The notes: generated by a model not told the origin, from the sequence alone. A stretch of 19,227 nucleotides of DNA from Aequoribacter sp003520285 (GCA_963966765.1 CAXAAR010000038.1:1-19227); one strand, 5' to 3'; counted from the stretch's first letter, positions 1-7,100 are shown. Translations and numbers: made by a program.

Positions 1-374
1 GATGCCAATACGCCTGTCACCGGATGCAAAGTGCCATCGAGCCCGAGCTCGCCAACAAACTCGACTTGGCTTAACTGGCGATTCGCCACCTGTCCCGATG
101 CCACCAATACACCGATAGCAATCGCCAGATCAAATCGACCACCTTCCTTCGGGAGATCTGCGGGTGCTAGGTTAATGGTTATTTTCGAGTCCGGGAACTC
201 GAAGTGACTGTTTAGAATGGCACTTCTGACTCGATCCTTGCTTTCGCGGACCGTCGTTTCAGGCATTCCAACAATATTGAATCCAGGTAAACCAGCGCTC
301 AGGTGGGTTTCTACGCGGACCGAGGGTGCATCGATACCGACCATGGCGCGGGTGTATACCACTGATAGTGTCAT
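1..374 (-). CDS. YifB/ComM-family Mg-chelatase-like AAA+ ATPase (N-terminal part, truncated by window edge)
   Basis: Only the first 124 codons are inside the window; the gene runs off the left edge on the minus strand. The ATG at 374-372 opens a protein starting MTLSVVYTRAMVGIDAPSV, followed by GLPGFNIVGMPETTVRESKD and a segment with NLAPADLPKEGGRFDLAIAI. This is the characteristic N-terminal (ChlI-like/Lon S5-like) domain of YifB/ComM proteins. ComM is known as a helicase-like factor that promotes branch migration during natural transformation; most YifB members have no tested role. The Walker motifs would lie beyond the edge and cannot be checked. It sits 56 bp downstream of ubiK on the same strand, a common gammaproteobacterial pairing. 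Family assignment is firm; function in this organism is inferred. Confidence 0.9.
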   Translation of the reverse strand, partial: MTLSVVYTRAMVGIDAPSVRVETHLSAGLPGFNIVGMPETTVRESKDRVRSAILNSHFEFPDSKITINLAPADLPKEGGRFDLAIAIGVLVASGQVANRQLSQVEFVGELGLDGTLHPVTGVLA

Positions 375-430
375 AGCTCGTCCCTGAGCAGATATTTGGG
401 TGATTCTGAACCGGCCTTAATCGAACGGTG

Positions 431-673
431 TTAGTCAGAATTCTGTTCGAGTTGCTCGAGCTTGAGTTCTAGCTCGTTGATACGCTGTTGTGCTCGTGTC
501 AGAAGTGCTTTCTGTGCGTCGAACTCGTCACGACTCACCAGATCAAGTTTGGTTAATAGTGATTGCGCTAACGCTTTTGAATTTTTATCGAAATCTTGCT
601 TAAAACTGCTGTCATCAGCGAGCGATTTCAGCTGCCCCAGCAGTTCCGTTAGAGGTGGTGGTGTAAAAGCCAT
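431..673 (-). CDS. ubiK: Ubiquinone biosynthesis accessory factor UbiK (YqiC/BMFP family)
   Basis: An 80-residue protein starting MAFTPPPLTELLGQLKSL, with a polar N-terminal helix and a C-terminal heptad-rich coiled coil (roughly residues 48-78, EFDAQKALLTRAQQRINELE and following). This is the usual size and layout of the YqiC/BMFP family, which trimerises through its coiled coil. In E. coli, UbiK partners UbiJ in the Ubi complex and is needed for efficient aerobic ubiquinone synthesis. The start is supported by AGGA eight bases upstream of the ATG. It precedes yifB on the same strand and diverges from the nitrogen operon, a neighbourhood seen in pseudomonads and relatives. Another ubiquinone gene, ubiD, lies far away in the window. 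The family is clear; the Ubi role is taken from the E. coli homologue. Confidence 0.9.
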   Translation of the reverse strand: MAFTPPPLTELLGQLKSLADDSSFKQDFDKNSKALAQSLLTKLDLVSRDEFDAQKALLTRAQQRINELELKLEQLEQNSD

Positions 674-770
674 GGTTATTTCCTGAGCGTGGTTTGCTTC
701 AGTTTAGGGCTTAGCGGCTCTGAGGCAAAGTGTCAGTATCGCCAAAAGTGATCATCTGAAGCCAAGAGTG

Positions 771-787
771 CGCACCATAATAGTGCG
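771..787. promoter_or_regulatory. Putative NtrC-binding enhancer site
   Basis: The sequence CGCACCATAATAGTGCG matches the NtrC dyad GCACC-N5-GGTGC with a single mismatch in the ten specified bases (AGTGC in the right half). The symmetric outer C/G pair extends the dyad. It lies about 150 bp upstream of the start predicted from the sigma-54 promoter at 905-920, a normal enhancer distance. An AT-rich spacer could help looping. The location upstream of glnK-amtB makes NtrC the obvious candidate. No second strong site was found, although NtrC often uses two. The call rests on sequence match and context only. Confidence 0.65.
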
Positions 788-904
788 TGGCGCTGTTATG
801 GGGCGAAAAAAGAGTCTCTGACCCACCTAAAATCAAGTTCACGCGCTGATAAAATCCTAAAAATTCTACGTAACAATATGTTTTTAAATGTTTTTATTTT
901 GTTC

Positions 905-920
905 TGGCATGACGTCTGCA
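905..920 (+). promoter_or_regulatory. Sigma-54 (RpoN) promoter
   Basis: TGGCATGACGTCTGCA matches the -24/-12 consensus TGGCACG-N4-TTGCA closely. The invariant GG (906-907) and GC (918-919) are separated by exactly ten bases. Transcription would start near 931, giving a leader of about 70 nt before the ATG at 1002. With the NtrC-type dyad upstream and glnK-amtB downstream, this is strongly suggestive of nitrogen-limitation control of the whole operon, including its first, porin-like gene. Confidence 0.8.
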
Positions 921-1001
921 AAGCAATGAGCGCGATAACGCATCCGGGGCGACCCAGTCGTCACCAAACGTGCAATTACAACACTCTGAAGGAGATAGCA
1001 C

Positions 1002-1685
1002 ATGCTTAACAAAACTAAACTTACTACTCTGGTTGCCGCTCTGGCTTTGTCAGGTGCCGCATCGGTTTCGGCAGAGATCAGCGGTAACGTGACTCTTGTC
1101 TCCGATTACTCCTTTAGGGGAATCTCTCAAACTGGTGAGAAGGGCGCAATTCAAGGTGGCTTCGACTACGCAGCAGAATCCGGATTTTATGCCGGTGTTT
1201 GGGCATCGAACGTCGAGTTCGGCACTGAATCAAGCACCGAAATGGATTACTACTTTGGCTATGCGGGTGCCGTGGGTGATCTCGGATACGACGTGGGCTA
1301 TATCTACTTCGATTACGAAGGCGATGCCGAGTTTGACTATCAGGAATACGCGGTCGGATTTAGCTACGGCGATATTAGTTTTGGTTTCAACTATTCCTCT
1401 GAATACCTCGGTGATGGTGGCCCAGACTTCCTCTACCCCTACGTCGGTTACTCGATGGCGCTGACTGAAGGCTTGTCACTCGACCTACACTACGGTTACA
1501 GCGACATTGACGCTTCAGACTTTTGGGGTGAGGGCGAAGATTCCTACTCTGACTACAGCGCAACTCTGGGATTCAGCGCTGGTGGTGTTGATTTCGGCCT
1601 AGCCTTCGTTGGTACTAGCCTCGATGACGGCATCGTGGCCGGTTCTGATGACCGCCTAGTCCTCTCTGTCTCAAAAAGTCTATAA
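1002..1685 (+). CDS. TorF-family putative porin / outer-membrane beta-barrel protein
   Basis: A 227-residue exported protein. Residues 1-24 form a signal peptide (basic MLNKTK, hydrophobic core, VSA cleavage site before EISGNVTLVSDYSFRGISQT). That mature N-terminus, with SDYxFRGISQ, is the hallmark of the TorF/Gcw_chp family (TIGR02001). The rest alternates aromatic and small residues as in a beta-barrel and is strongly acidic. It ends in LSVSKSL rather than the classic terminal aromatic residue. The substrate is unknown; these genes often sit beside glnK-amtB. AGGAGA lies seven bases before the ATG. It is the first gene after the sigma-54 promoter and is followed 54 bp later by glnK, so it is probably induced by nitrogen starvation. 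Involvement in outer-membrane passage of nitrogen compounds is inference. Confidence 0.85.
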   Translation: MLNKTKLTTLVAALALSGAASVSAEISGNVTLVSDYSFRGISQTGEKGAIQGGFDYAAESGFYAGVWASNVEFGTESSTEMDYYFGYAGAVGDLGYDVGYIYFDYEGDAEFDYQEYAVGFSYGDISFGFNYSSEYLGDGGPDFLYPYVGYSMALTEGLSLDLHYGYSDIDASDFWGEGEDSYSDYSATLGFSAGGVDFGLAFVGTSLDDGIVAGSDDRLVLSVSKSL

Positions 1686-1698
1686 GCAATCAAGCGAA

Positions 1699-1720
1699 GG
1701 CGGCCCAGCGATGGGTCGCC
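1699..1720 (+). other. Intercistronic GNRA-loop hairpin between porin gene and glnK
   Basis: GGCGGCCCA (1699-1707) pairs with TGGGTCGCC (1712-1720) through nine positions including one G-U wobble, closed by a GCGA tetraloop. It begins 13 bp after the porin stop codon and ends 19 bp before the glnK start. No T-run follows, so it is not a standard intrinsic terminator. Such structures commonly block 3'-5' exonucleases and raise the amount of upstream mRNA. Here it could let the porin be made in excess of PII and AmtB. Structure is seen by eye; the role is inferred. Confidence 0.6.
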
Positions 1721-1739
1721 GTCTTACCAGGAGAACACT

Positions 1740-2078
1740 ATGAAACTCATTACAGCCATTGTGAAGCCCTTCAAGCTAGATGATGTGCGCGAAGCTTTGT
1801 CAGAAATAGGTGTTCAAGGCATTACCGTGACTGAGGTAAAGGGCTTTGGACGCCAAAAAGGGCATACCGAATTGTACCGAGGGGCAGAGTACGTGGTCGA
1901 CTTTCTGCCGAAGGTCAAAATTGAAATAGCGGTCGCCGAGGGTCTTGCTGAACAAACTATAGAAGCGATTACCAAGGCAGCCAATACCGGAAAAATCGGT
2001 GATGGCAAGGTGTTCGTATCATCGCTTGAGCAGGTGATTCGAATTCGGACAGGGGAAACCGGGGAAGAGGCTATCTAG
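1740..2078 (+). CDS. glnK: PII nitrogen-regulatory protein (GlnK type)
   Basis: A 112-residue PII signalling protein of standard length. It has the N-terminal MKLITAIVKPFKLDDVREAL, the T-loop segment around ELYRGAEY with Tyr46 and Tyr51 (the uridylylation site), the B-loop region AANTGKIGDGK, and the C-loop VIRIRTGETGEEAI. PII trimers bind ATP/ADP and 2-oxoglutarate; GlnK normally docks on AmtB and blocks it when nitrogen is plentiful. It lies 30 bp before amtB and downstream of the sigma-54 promoter, the classic glnK-amtB arrangement, which is why I prefer glnK over glnB. AGGAGA precedes the ATG. A close paralogue (about 82% identical by eye) lies beyond amtB at 3472. Confidence 0.95.
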   Translation: MKLITAIVKPFKLDDVREALSEIGVQGITVTEVKGFGRQKGHTELYRGAEYVVDFLPKVKIEIAVAEGLAEQTIEAITKAANTGKIGDGKVFVSSLEQVIRIRTGETGEEAI

Positions 2079-2108
2079 TCATCCTGTAATTAATGAGAGA
2101 GCATTGTT

Positions 2109-3344
2109 ATGGAAAATGAAATATTTCAACTACAGTACGCACTCGATACCTTCTACTTTTTGGTATGCGGTGCACTAGTGATGTGGATGGCCGCCGGCTT
2201 CTCGATGTTAGAAGCTGGTTTGGTTCGAGCAAAGAACACGACTGAAATTTTAACCAAGAACGTAGCGCTGTACGCCGTTGCTTCAATCATGTACATGGTG
2301 TGTGGTTACGCCATTATGTACGGCGGCGACATCATGTTGTCTGGCATTACGGGCGACGGTGTCACAGGTGCTGAAGAGGCTGCAACCTATGCACCGTCAG
2401 CCGACTTTTACTTTCAGGTAGTATTCGTAGCAACTGCGATGTCGATTGTATCCGGCGCTGTAGCTGAGCGAATGAAGTTATGGGCATTTCTTGCTTTCGC
2501 GGTGGTGATGACAGGATTCATTTACCCCATGGAAGGTTCATGGACTTGGGGCGGTAATCCTGTCTTCGGACTCTACAGCTTGGGCGACCTCGGTTTCCTA
2601 GATTTTGCAGGCTCGGGTATCGTGCACATGGCGGGCGCCGCTGCCGCTTTGGCAGGTGTCTTGTTGGTCGGCGCACGAAAGGGTAAATACGGTGCCGATG
2701 GTTCGGTCCACCCCATCCCAGGCGCCAACCTACCGCTGGCAACTCTCGGAACCTTCATTCTGTGGATGGGCTGGTTTGGATTCAACGGTGGCTCGGTTTT
2801 GGCAACTGCCTCAGTAGAAAGTGCAAACGCAGTGGCGGTCGTCTTCATGAACACGAACGCAGCAGCTGCGGGCGGGCTCATTGCCGCTTTGATCACGGCA
2901 CGATTCCTGTTTGGAAAAGCCGATTTGACCATGGCTTTGAACGGTGCCTTGGCAGGCCTAGTGGCGATCACTGCTGGACCCGATACACCGAGCGCGTTAC
3001 AGGCGACTTTGTTCGGCGCTATTGGTGGTGTCTTGGTGGTGTTCTCTATCATCACACTAGACAGGTTCAAGATCGATGATCCTGTCGGTGCGATCTCTGT
3101 CCACGGTGTCGTGGGATTGTTAGGACTCTTGCTGGTTCCCTTTACCAATGACAGTGCCAGCTTCAGCGGTCAGATCATCGGTGCTCTTACCATCTTCTTC
3201 TGGGTCTTCATCACCAGCGGCATCACCTTCGGCATTATCAAAGCCGTGATGGGCTTGAGAGTGACCGAAGAGGAAGAATACGAAGGTGTCGATCTCTCCG
3301 AGTGTGGTATGGAAGCCTATCCAGAATTCACTGGATCGAAGTAA
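2109..3344 (+). CDS. amtB: Ammonium transporter AmtB
   Basis: A 411-residue inner-membrane protein of the Amt/Mep/Rh family that conducts ammonium as a trimer. Eleven hydrophobic segments are consistent with the sequence. Diagnostic features include the N-terminal FSMLEAGLVRAKN motif, Asp165 in DFAGSGIVH, and the twin pore histidines His173 (GIVHMAG) and His332 (AISVHGVVG). The cytoplasmic tail begins near ITFGIIKAVMGLRVTEEEEY and ends in a conserved region that contacts PII. There is no clear cleavable signal peptide. It is 30 bp after glnK, with a GAGAG ribosome site, and is closed by a strong terminator at 3375-3399. Regulation by both NtrC/sigma-54 transcription and direct GlnK binding is expected. 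Confidence 0.96.
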   Translation: MENEIFQLQYALDTFYFLVCGALVMWMAAGFSMLEAGLVRAKNTTEILTKNVALYAVASIMYMVCGYAIMYGGDIMLSGITGDGVTGAEEAATYAPSADFYFQVVFVATAMSIVSGAVAERMKLWAFLAFAVVMTGFIYPMEGSWTWGGNPVFGLYSLGDLGFLDFAGSGIVHMAGAAAALAGVLLVGARKGKYGADGSVHPIPGANLPLATLGTFILWMGWFGFNGGSVLATASVESANAVAVVFMNTNAAAAGGLIAALITARFLFGKADLTMALNGALAGLVAITAGPDTPSALQATLFGAIGGVLVVFSIITLDRFKIDDPVGAISVHGVVGLLGLLLVPFTNDSASFSGQIIGALTIFFWVFITSGITFGIIKAVMGLRVTEEEEYEGVDLSECGMEAYPEFTGSK

Positions 3345-3353
3345 GACTTGCGG

Positions 3354-3368
3354 GCACACTCAGTGTGC
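3354..3368 (+). other. Small hairpin between amtB stop and terminator
   Basis: GCACAC and GTGTGC (3354-3359 and 3363-3368) form a perfect six-base stem with a three-base loop. It starts nine bases after the amtB stop and is directly followed by the intrinsic terminator. It probably forms a tandem 3'-end structure; no T-run of its own. Confidence 0.5.
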
Positions 3369-3374
3369 ATTCTT

Positions 3375-3399
3375 AGGGGGCCTTTGGCCCCCTTTTTTT
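3375..3399 (+). terminator. Rho-independent terminator of the torF-glnK-amtB operon
   Basis: GGGGGCC-TTT-GGCCCCC forms a seven-base G/C stem with a three-base loop, followed directly by seven T residues. It is the clearest intrinsic terminator in the window. It lies 31 bp after the amtB stop codon and separates that operon from the second PII gene. Confidence 0.92.
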
Positions 3400-3471
3400 A
3401 TGGCTGAAATCACCAATTTCTGAGGAGTGTGTTAATCTTTCACCGTCATTGAATACGAAAAGGTCGATTGT

Positions 3472-3810
3472 ATGAAATTAGTCACTGCCATCATTAAGCC
3501 TTTCAAGATGGATGATGTGAGACTGGCACTGTCCGAGATTGGCGTGCAGGGCATTACAGTTACGGAAGTTAAGGGGTTTGGTCGTCAGCGTGGACACACC
3601 GAGCTGTATCGGGGCGCCGAATACGTGATTGATTTTCTACCCAAGCTGAAACTCGAGATTGCGGTATCAGAAGATCAGCTAGACGCGACTATTGACGCGA
3701 TTGTTAAAGCGGCCAATACCGGGAAAATCGGTGATGGCAAAATCTTTGTGTCACCGCTCGAGCAGGTGATTAGAATCAGAACCGGCGAGACAGGAGAGTC
3801 CGCAGTCTAG
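3472..3810 (+). CDS. Second PII nitrogen-regulatory protein (GlnK/GlnB paralogue)
   Basis: A 112-residue PII protein with the same T-loop (ELYRGAEY, Tyr46 and Tyr51), AANTGKIGDGK region and RTGETGESAV end as the copy at 1740. The two differ at about 20 positions, clustered at residues 66-78, so this is an old duplicate still under constraint rather than a recent copy. It is separated from amtB by an intrinsic terminator. I see no sigma-54 motif in the 70 bp upstream, so it may be transcribed independently, as GlnB often is. AAGG lies eight bases before the ATG. A decayed copy of its 3' end follows at 3854-3890. Whether it acts as GlnB (NtrB/adenylyltransferase signalling) or a second AmtB partner cannot be told from sequence. 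Confidence 0.93.
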   Translation: MKLVTAIIKPFKMDDVRLALSEIGVQGITVTEVKGFGRQRGHTELYRGAEYVIDFLPKLKLEIAVSEDQLDATIDAIVKAANTGKIGDGKIFVSPLEQVIRIRTGETGESAV

Positions 3811-3890
3811 TTGAATGGCTGCGAGGCAGTGATTGCGACAGTGGTGCGTGATCGGCGAGACAGGGGAGTCGGCCGTCTCGTTGAGTGCTG
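3784..3890 (+). repeat. Imperfect tandem copy of the 3' end of the second PII gene
   Basis: The last codons of the PII gene and the bases just past its stop (3784-3820) recur at 3854-3890, offset by 70 bp. GGCGAGACAGG, GAGTC and GTCT are shared, with about 31 of 40 bases matching without gaps. Translated, the second copy still reads GETGESAV but lacks the stop. The second copy also carries CGAGAC (3856-3861) and GTCTCG (3875-3880), a six-base inverted repeat that could act as a weak 3'-end hairpin. Most likely a decayed partial duplication. Confidence 0.65.
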
Positions 3891-3947
3891 AATTCTGGTG
3901 GTACAGATAACCCCGTTTCAATCCTTGTTTTAGTCGACAGTAAGTGT

Positions 3948-4649
3948 TTATTTTATGGCTCTGATCGCGAGTTCGATGTCACTGAGTGATTGAATGGTGA
4001 GTGGCGCATCCGAGGGGTGTGGCCAGACCTGGTCAAGAGGATTCAGCCAAAGCGTGTGCAGCCCCGCTTGCCTCGCACCCAAGACATCGTGTTCCCAGTG
4101 GTCACCGATGTGGAGAGTTTCTTCAGCACGGCAATCCCCCAGCTCGAGCGCCTTTAAGAAGGGCTGAGCGGCAGGTTTGGCGGCGCCAACTTCCTCGGCG
4201 CGGACCGCGAAGCTGAAATAAGGTGCGGCCTCTGTTTTGTACACATCGGCATTGCCATTGGTAATGGCTCCAAGCCGAAAACGCCGAGACAACAGCTCTA
4301 ACACGGTTACCGTGCCGTCATACAATGACACCCTATGCCGCTCTTCTAGGAAACGCCCGAACGCAATTTCTGCGCCCGTGGTCGCGTCCTGATGCGAGTA
4401 TCCAGCTGCCGTCTGCAACTCATATAAAAACTGTTGTCTGAGTTTACTCATATTGTGAGCGTGATCAGGGAGCGCTTGCCACACTGACTTTTTGAGCTGT
4501 GCGAGCTGATCTGGCGTGATTGAGTCAAGAGCTTGCGGGCGGTGCTCTCGCAGCCATGCGTTCTGTTGCTCTTCTGCGCGAATCAGACTGGGTTTTACCG
4601 CCCAGAGAGTATCGTCTAGATCAAAAGTAATCAGCTTTATTGGGCTCAT
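3948..4649 (-). CDS. HAD-superfamily hydrolase, YigB-like
   Basis: A 233-residue soluble phosphatase of the haloacid dehalogenase fold. Motif I is FDLDDT with nucleophile Asp10 and Asp12. An alpha-helical cap follows (about 20-100). Motif II is ITNG (129-132), motif III Lys158 (GAAKPAAQPF), and motif IV GDHWEHD (182-188). The core is complete. The closest known type is E. coli YigB, which dephosphorylates FMN and the riboflavin precursor 5-amino-6-ribitylaminouracil phosphate; yigB also neighbours xerC and dapF in E. coli. Its ATG overlaps the xerC stop by four bases (ATGA), making it the last gene of the argH-led operon. Superfamily certain, substrate inferred from gene order. Confidence 0.9.
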   Translation of the reverse strand: MSPIKLITFDLDDTLWAVKPSLIRAEEQQNAWLREHRPQALDSITPDQLAQLKKSVWQALPDHAHNMSKLRQQFLYELQTAAGYSHQDATTGAEIAFGRFLEERHRVSLYDGTVTVLELLSRRFRLGAITNGNADVYKTEAAPYFSFAVRAEEVGAAKPAAQPFLKALELGDCRAEETLHIGDHWEHDVLGARQAGLHTLWLNPLDQVWPHPSDAPLTIQSLSDIELAIRAIK

Positions 4650-5566
4650 TGCGTCTTTGACCGCTTGGCTCTGGGGTGGGTCGCGTCATAGGTTTTCGCC
4701 AGGTGCTGAAAATCAAGGTGGGTGTAGATCTGAGTGGTGCTGATATTGCTGTGGCCTAAAAGCTCCTGTACGGCTCTGAGGTCCCCACTAGATTCAAGGA
4801 TATGACTCGCAAACGAGTGTCTCAGCATATGGGGGTGCACATGCGATGCCAGCCCGTTGCGCTGAGCCAGCTTGCTGAGGCGTGTCTGAATAGAGCGAGC
4901 CGATAAGGCCTTGCCTTGGCGAGTCGTAAAAAGGGGCGTACTCGGCTCGAGGACTGCCGCTAGGGGATGTATTCGAAGCCAGTGACTCAGTGCCTCTAGG
5001 GCAACGCGACCGATCGGCACTTGCCGTGTTTTGTTGCCTTTGCCGGTCACCGTGACGGTTTGCTGGTGACGATCAATATGAGCCATCGTCAAAGATTGGA
5101 CTTCAGCGAGACGAAGCCCACAAGAATAGAGCAATTCGGCAAGCGCTAGATCGCGACACTCTAAGTCCGAGTCTGACGTCGACGTGAGACATTGGGCGAG
5201 TTGATCGACATCCATCGTTTTGGGCAGTTTACGGCTGCGTTTAGGCGCGCTTATACCGACGGCGGGATTGCTTGGGAGTCGGTACTTCTTAACGCAGAAT
5301 TCCAGCCAAGATCGGGCTGCCGAAAGATGTCGAGCGATACTAGAGGCTCCGAGTCCACGGCGCCTGAGGCTGTTCGCCCAGGCTCGAATGTGGTGCTCTT
5401 TGATGTCGCTAAGGCAGAGAGCTGGGTCAGTTGGGAAACTGGCGAGCAGGGCATCTAAGTCGCGCTGATAATGTTTCAGTGTCAGCGGCGACAGTTGTTT
5501 GATATCACGACCGTAGTCTAGAAACGAGGTGACGGCATCGATCGGAGCGACTGCCTTGAGGGTCAC
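4646..5566 (-). CDS. xerC: Tyrosine recombinase XerC
   Basis: A 306-residue site-specific recombinase. The N-terminal SAM-like DNA-binding domain (about 10-100) has SPLTLKHYQRDL. The catalytic domain carries Arg152 (CGLRLAEVQSL), Lys176 (TGKGNKTRQVP), His246 and Arg249 (HPHMLRHSFASH), His272 (LLGHSNISTTQIYTH) and nucleophile Tyr281: the full tyrosine-recombinase set. XerC with XerD resolves chromosome dimers at dif. XerC rather than XerD is favoured by its place between DUF484 and a YigB-like gene, as in E. coli and Pseudomonas. The start is GTG (5566-5564), directly abutting the DUF484 stop. TAGGAG at 5575-5580, inside the end of DUF484, is well spaced to this GTG and supports it. Confidence 0.95.
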   Translation of the reverse strand: MTLKAVAPIDAVTSFLDYGRDIKQLSPLTLKHYQRDLDALLASFPTDPALCLSDIKEHHIRAWANSLRRRGLGASSIARHLSAARSWLEFCVKKYRLPSNPAVGISAPKRSRKLPKTMDVDQLAQCLTSTSDSDLECRDLALAELLYSCGLRLAEVQSLTMAHIDRHQQTVTVTGKGNKTRQVPIGRVALEALSHWLRIHPLAAVLEPSTPLFTTRQGKALSARSIQTRLSKLAQRNGLASHVHPHMLRHSFASHILESSGDLRAVQELLGHSNISTTQIYTHLDFQHLAKTYDATHPRAKRSKTQ

Positions 5567-6229
5567 CTAGCGCGCTCCTAGGTGACTCGTTAGCGCGCCA
5601 ATGACGCGCGCGATATGGCTGATGAACACTGTTCCTGTGTGACTATCGAACGCGCTGCTGTCTTTGCTTCCCAACGCGAGCAAGCCGGGCGATGTCGCTT
5701 CGCTATGATTGAAAGCAATCACGCAGCCAGAACCGGCAGGTGCGCGAGATCCAAATAAAAACTGCATTTCGACTTCACGAAGCGGTCCAGAGAAGGCTTT
5801 CTGAGATCGCGCTATTGCGCCAAGTTTATCCTGTGCCTGTTGTTGCTCGGCGTCATTATCGAACCAGTGAATCGCGACAAAGTCGTTGGTGTCGCTTTGC
5901 AGCAGGTGCTCATTGAGTAAGGTTTTAATCTGGGCGCGGCCGTGACAGTTGAGCAACCCTTCTACGAGAGTCGTGGTGAGTGTCAATCGTTTCTCATTGG
6001 CCTCTGCAATTCGCTTTAAATCTGAAAGCTGGTGCCGAAGCTCTACATTGCGTTCCCGAAGAGCCGACTGCTGGCGTTCTATCAATGAGATGGCACCGTG
6101 ATCGCCGTGCGGAAGTGTAATTTGAGTGAGCAGCTCGAGCTTGTCTTGAAAAAAATCTGGGTGCTCAAGCAGGTAAGCCTCGATAAGGGCTTCGTCGATT
6201 TGATCCGTTTTTTGGGTTTCGTCAGTCAC
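5567..6229 (-). CDS. DUF484 family protein (GAF-like)
   Basis: A 220-residue cytoplasmic protein of the DUF484 family. The typical opening EAYLLEHPDFFQDKLELL and the following LPHGDHGAISLIERQQSALR are present. They lead into a coiled coil (about 50-90) and a GAF-like domain to the end. No catalytic residues are known for the family and its function is unestablished. It lies invariably near dapF and xerC in many gammaproteobacteria. The start is GTG (6229-6227), overlapping the dapF stop by eight bases; the xerC start codon follows its stop with no gap. This tight packing implies translational coupling. No clear alternative start fits the family's usual N-terminus. Confidence 0.88.
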   Translation of the reverse strand: MTDETQKTDQIDEALIEAYLLEHPDFFQDKLELLTQITLPHGDHGAISLIERQQSALRERNVELRHQLSDLKRIAEANEKRLTLTTTLVEGLLNCHGRAQIKTLLNEHLLQSDTNDFVAIHWFDNDAEQQQAQDKLGAIARSQKAFSGPLREVEMQFLFGSRAPAGSGCVIAFNHSEATSPGLLALGSKDSSAFDSHTGTVFISHIARVIGALTSHLGAR

Positions 6230-7091
6230 ACTCGGGTCCGTTATCTAAAAGTTCGGCATCGTAAACAAAAGAAGCTGGCCCCGTCATTATGACCTGCTGA
6301 TCTTCACCTCGCCACTCAATTTCTAGTTTGCCACCCGGCAGCGTCACCGTCACCGGCGAATCGAGTTTGCCTGTTTGAATGCCATAAACAGCCGCCGCAC
6401 AGGCGCCCGTACCGCAAGCTTGAGTTTCTCCTACTCCTCGCTCGTACACTCTTAAGTTCAGCTGACCTCGGCTGACAATCTCGGCGAAGCCAACATTTAC
6501 CCTTGCGGGGAAACGATGGTGTCCCTCTACGCGGGGGCCAACCAGCTCGACCGGAGCACGTTCGGCGCTCTCGACCCACATAATAGCGTGCGGGTTTCCG
6601 ATCGATAACGCACCTATTTCAATGACATCGTGCGAATCGTGGCGCTCTGCTGCCTCTAAGGTCAGGTGATACGAATCGGCGCGCTCACATCCTAGCAAAG
6701 GTATTGCGGCTGGCTCGAAGCTCGGGATACCCATGGCAACTGACACTCTGTTGTTGCCTAACACAGAGAGCGTCAGTTCACCTTTCATGGTGCTGCACCG
6801 GAATTCCTGCTGTGTTGAATGACTATGTCGGTGGGCAAACAGGGCGACGCATCGAGCACCGTTGCCACAGTGCTCAACTTCAGTCGCGTCGGCGTTGAAA
6901 ATTCGGTAACGGAAGTCGATTCCAAGCGTATCGGACGACTCCAATATCAGCAGCTGGTCAAATCCGATACCGGTGTGGCGATCACTCCAGCACTTGATCA
7001 GCGTCTCGGTGACATGAATTTTTTGACGCCTCGCATCGAGCACCATAAAGTCGTTGCCAAGACCATGCATTTTGGTAAACCGAATGCTCAT
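6222..7091 (-). CDS. dapF: Diaminopimelate epimerase DapF
   Basis: Converts LL- to meso-diaminopimelate, the precursor of lysine and a peptidoglycan cross-linking residue. The 289-residue sequence begins RFTKMHGLGNDFMVLD, the canonical N-terminus. It has both active-site cysteines: Cys75 in EHCGNGARC and Cys226 in QACGTGACAAAV. SIGNPHAIMWV (163-173) and the glycine-rich LPGGKLEIEW near the C-terminus are also typical. It is about 10-15 residues longer than the usual 274-276, apparently in loops and the C-terminal tail. It lies nine bases after lysA and overlaps DUF484. Adjacent lysA consumes its product, so epimerase and decarboxylase are co-expressed. Confidence 0.96.
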   Translation of the reverse strand: MSIRFTKMHGLGNDFMVLDARRQKIHVTETLIKCWSDRHTGIGFDQLLILESSDTLGIDFRYRIFNADATEVEHCGNGARCVALFAHRHSHSTQQEFRCSTMKGELTLSVLGNNRVSVAMGIPSFEPAAIPLLGCERADSYHLTLEAAERHDSHDVIEIGALSIGNPHAIMWVESAERAPVELVGPRVEGHHRFPARVNVGFAEIVSRGQLNLRVYERGVGETQACGTGACAAAVYGIQTGKLDSPVTVTLPGGKLEIEWRGEDQQVIMTGPASFVYDAELLDNGPECD

Positions 7092-7100
7092 CGTTAGCCC

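Larger units (their letters stand above)
674..1001. other. Divergent intergenic region between ubiK and the torF-glnK-amtB operon
   Basis: This 328-bp stretch has no gene. On the plus strand it holds an NtrC-type palindrome (771-787), a clearly AT-rich tract (about 845-900) suited to DNA bending, and a sigma-54 promoter (905-920). A leader of about 70 nt follows, ending in the GGAG ribosome site of the porin gene. No perfect IHF consensus was found in the AT-rich tract. For ubiK on the minus strand, only weak sigma-70-like hexamers are visible. Confidence 0.7.

Noticed and set aside
2573..3148. 191-codon minus-strand open frame
   Set aside because: Antisense shadow of amtB; the plus-strand product is unmistakable.
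3421..3471. Sigma-54 promoter before the second PII gene
   Set aside because: No GG-N10-GC with flanking TGGCA/TTGC was found; only weak sigma-70-like hexamers are present.
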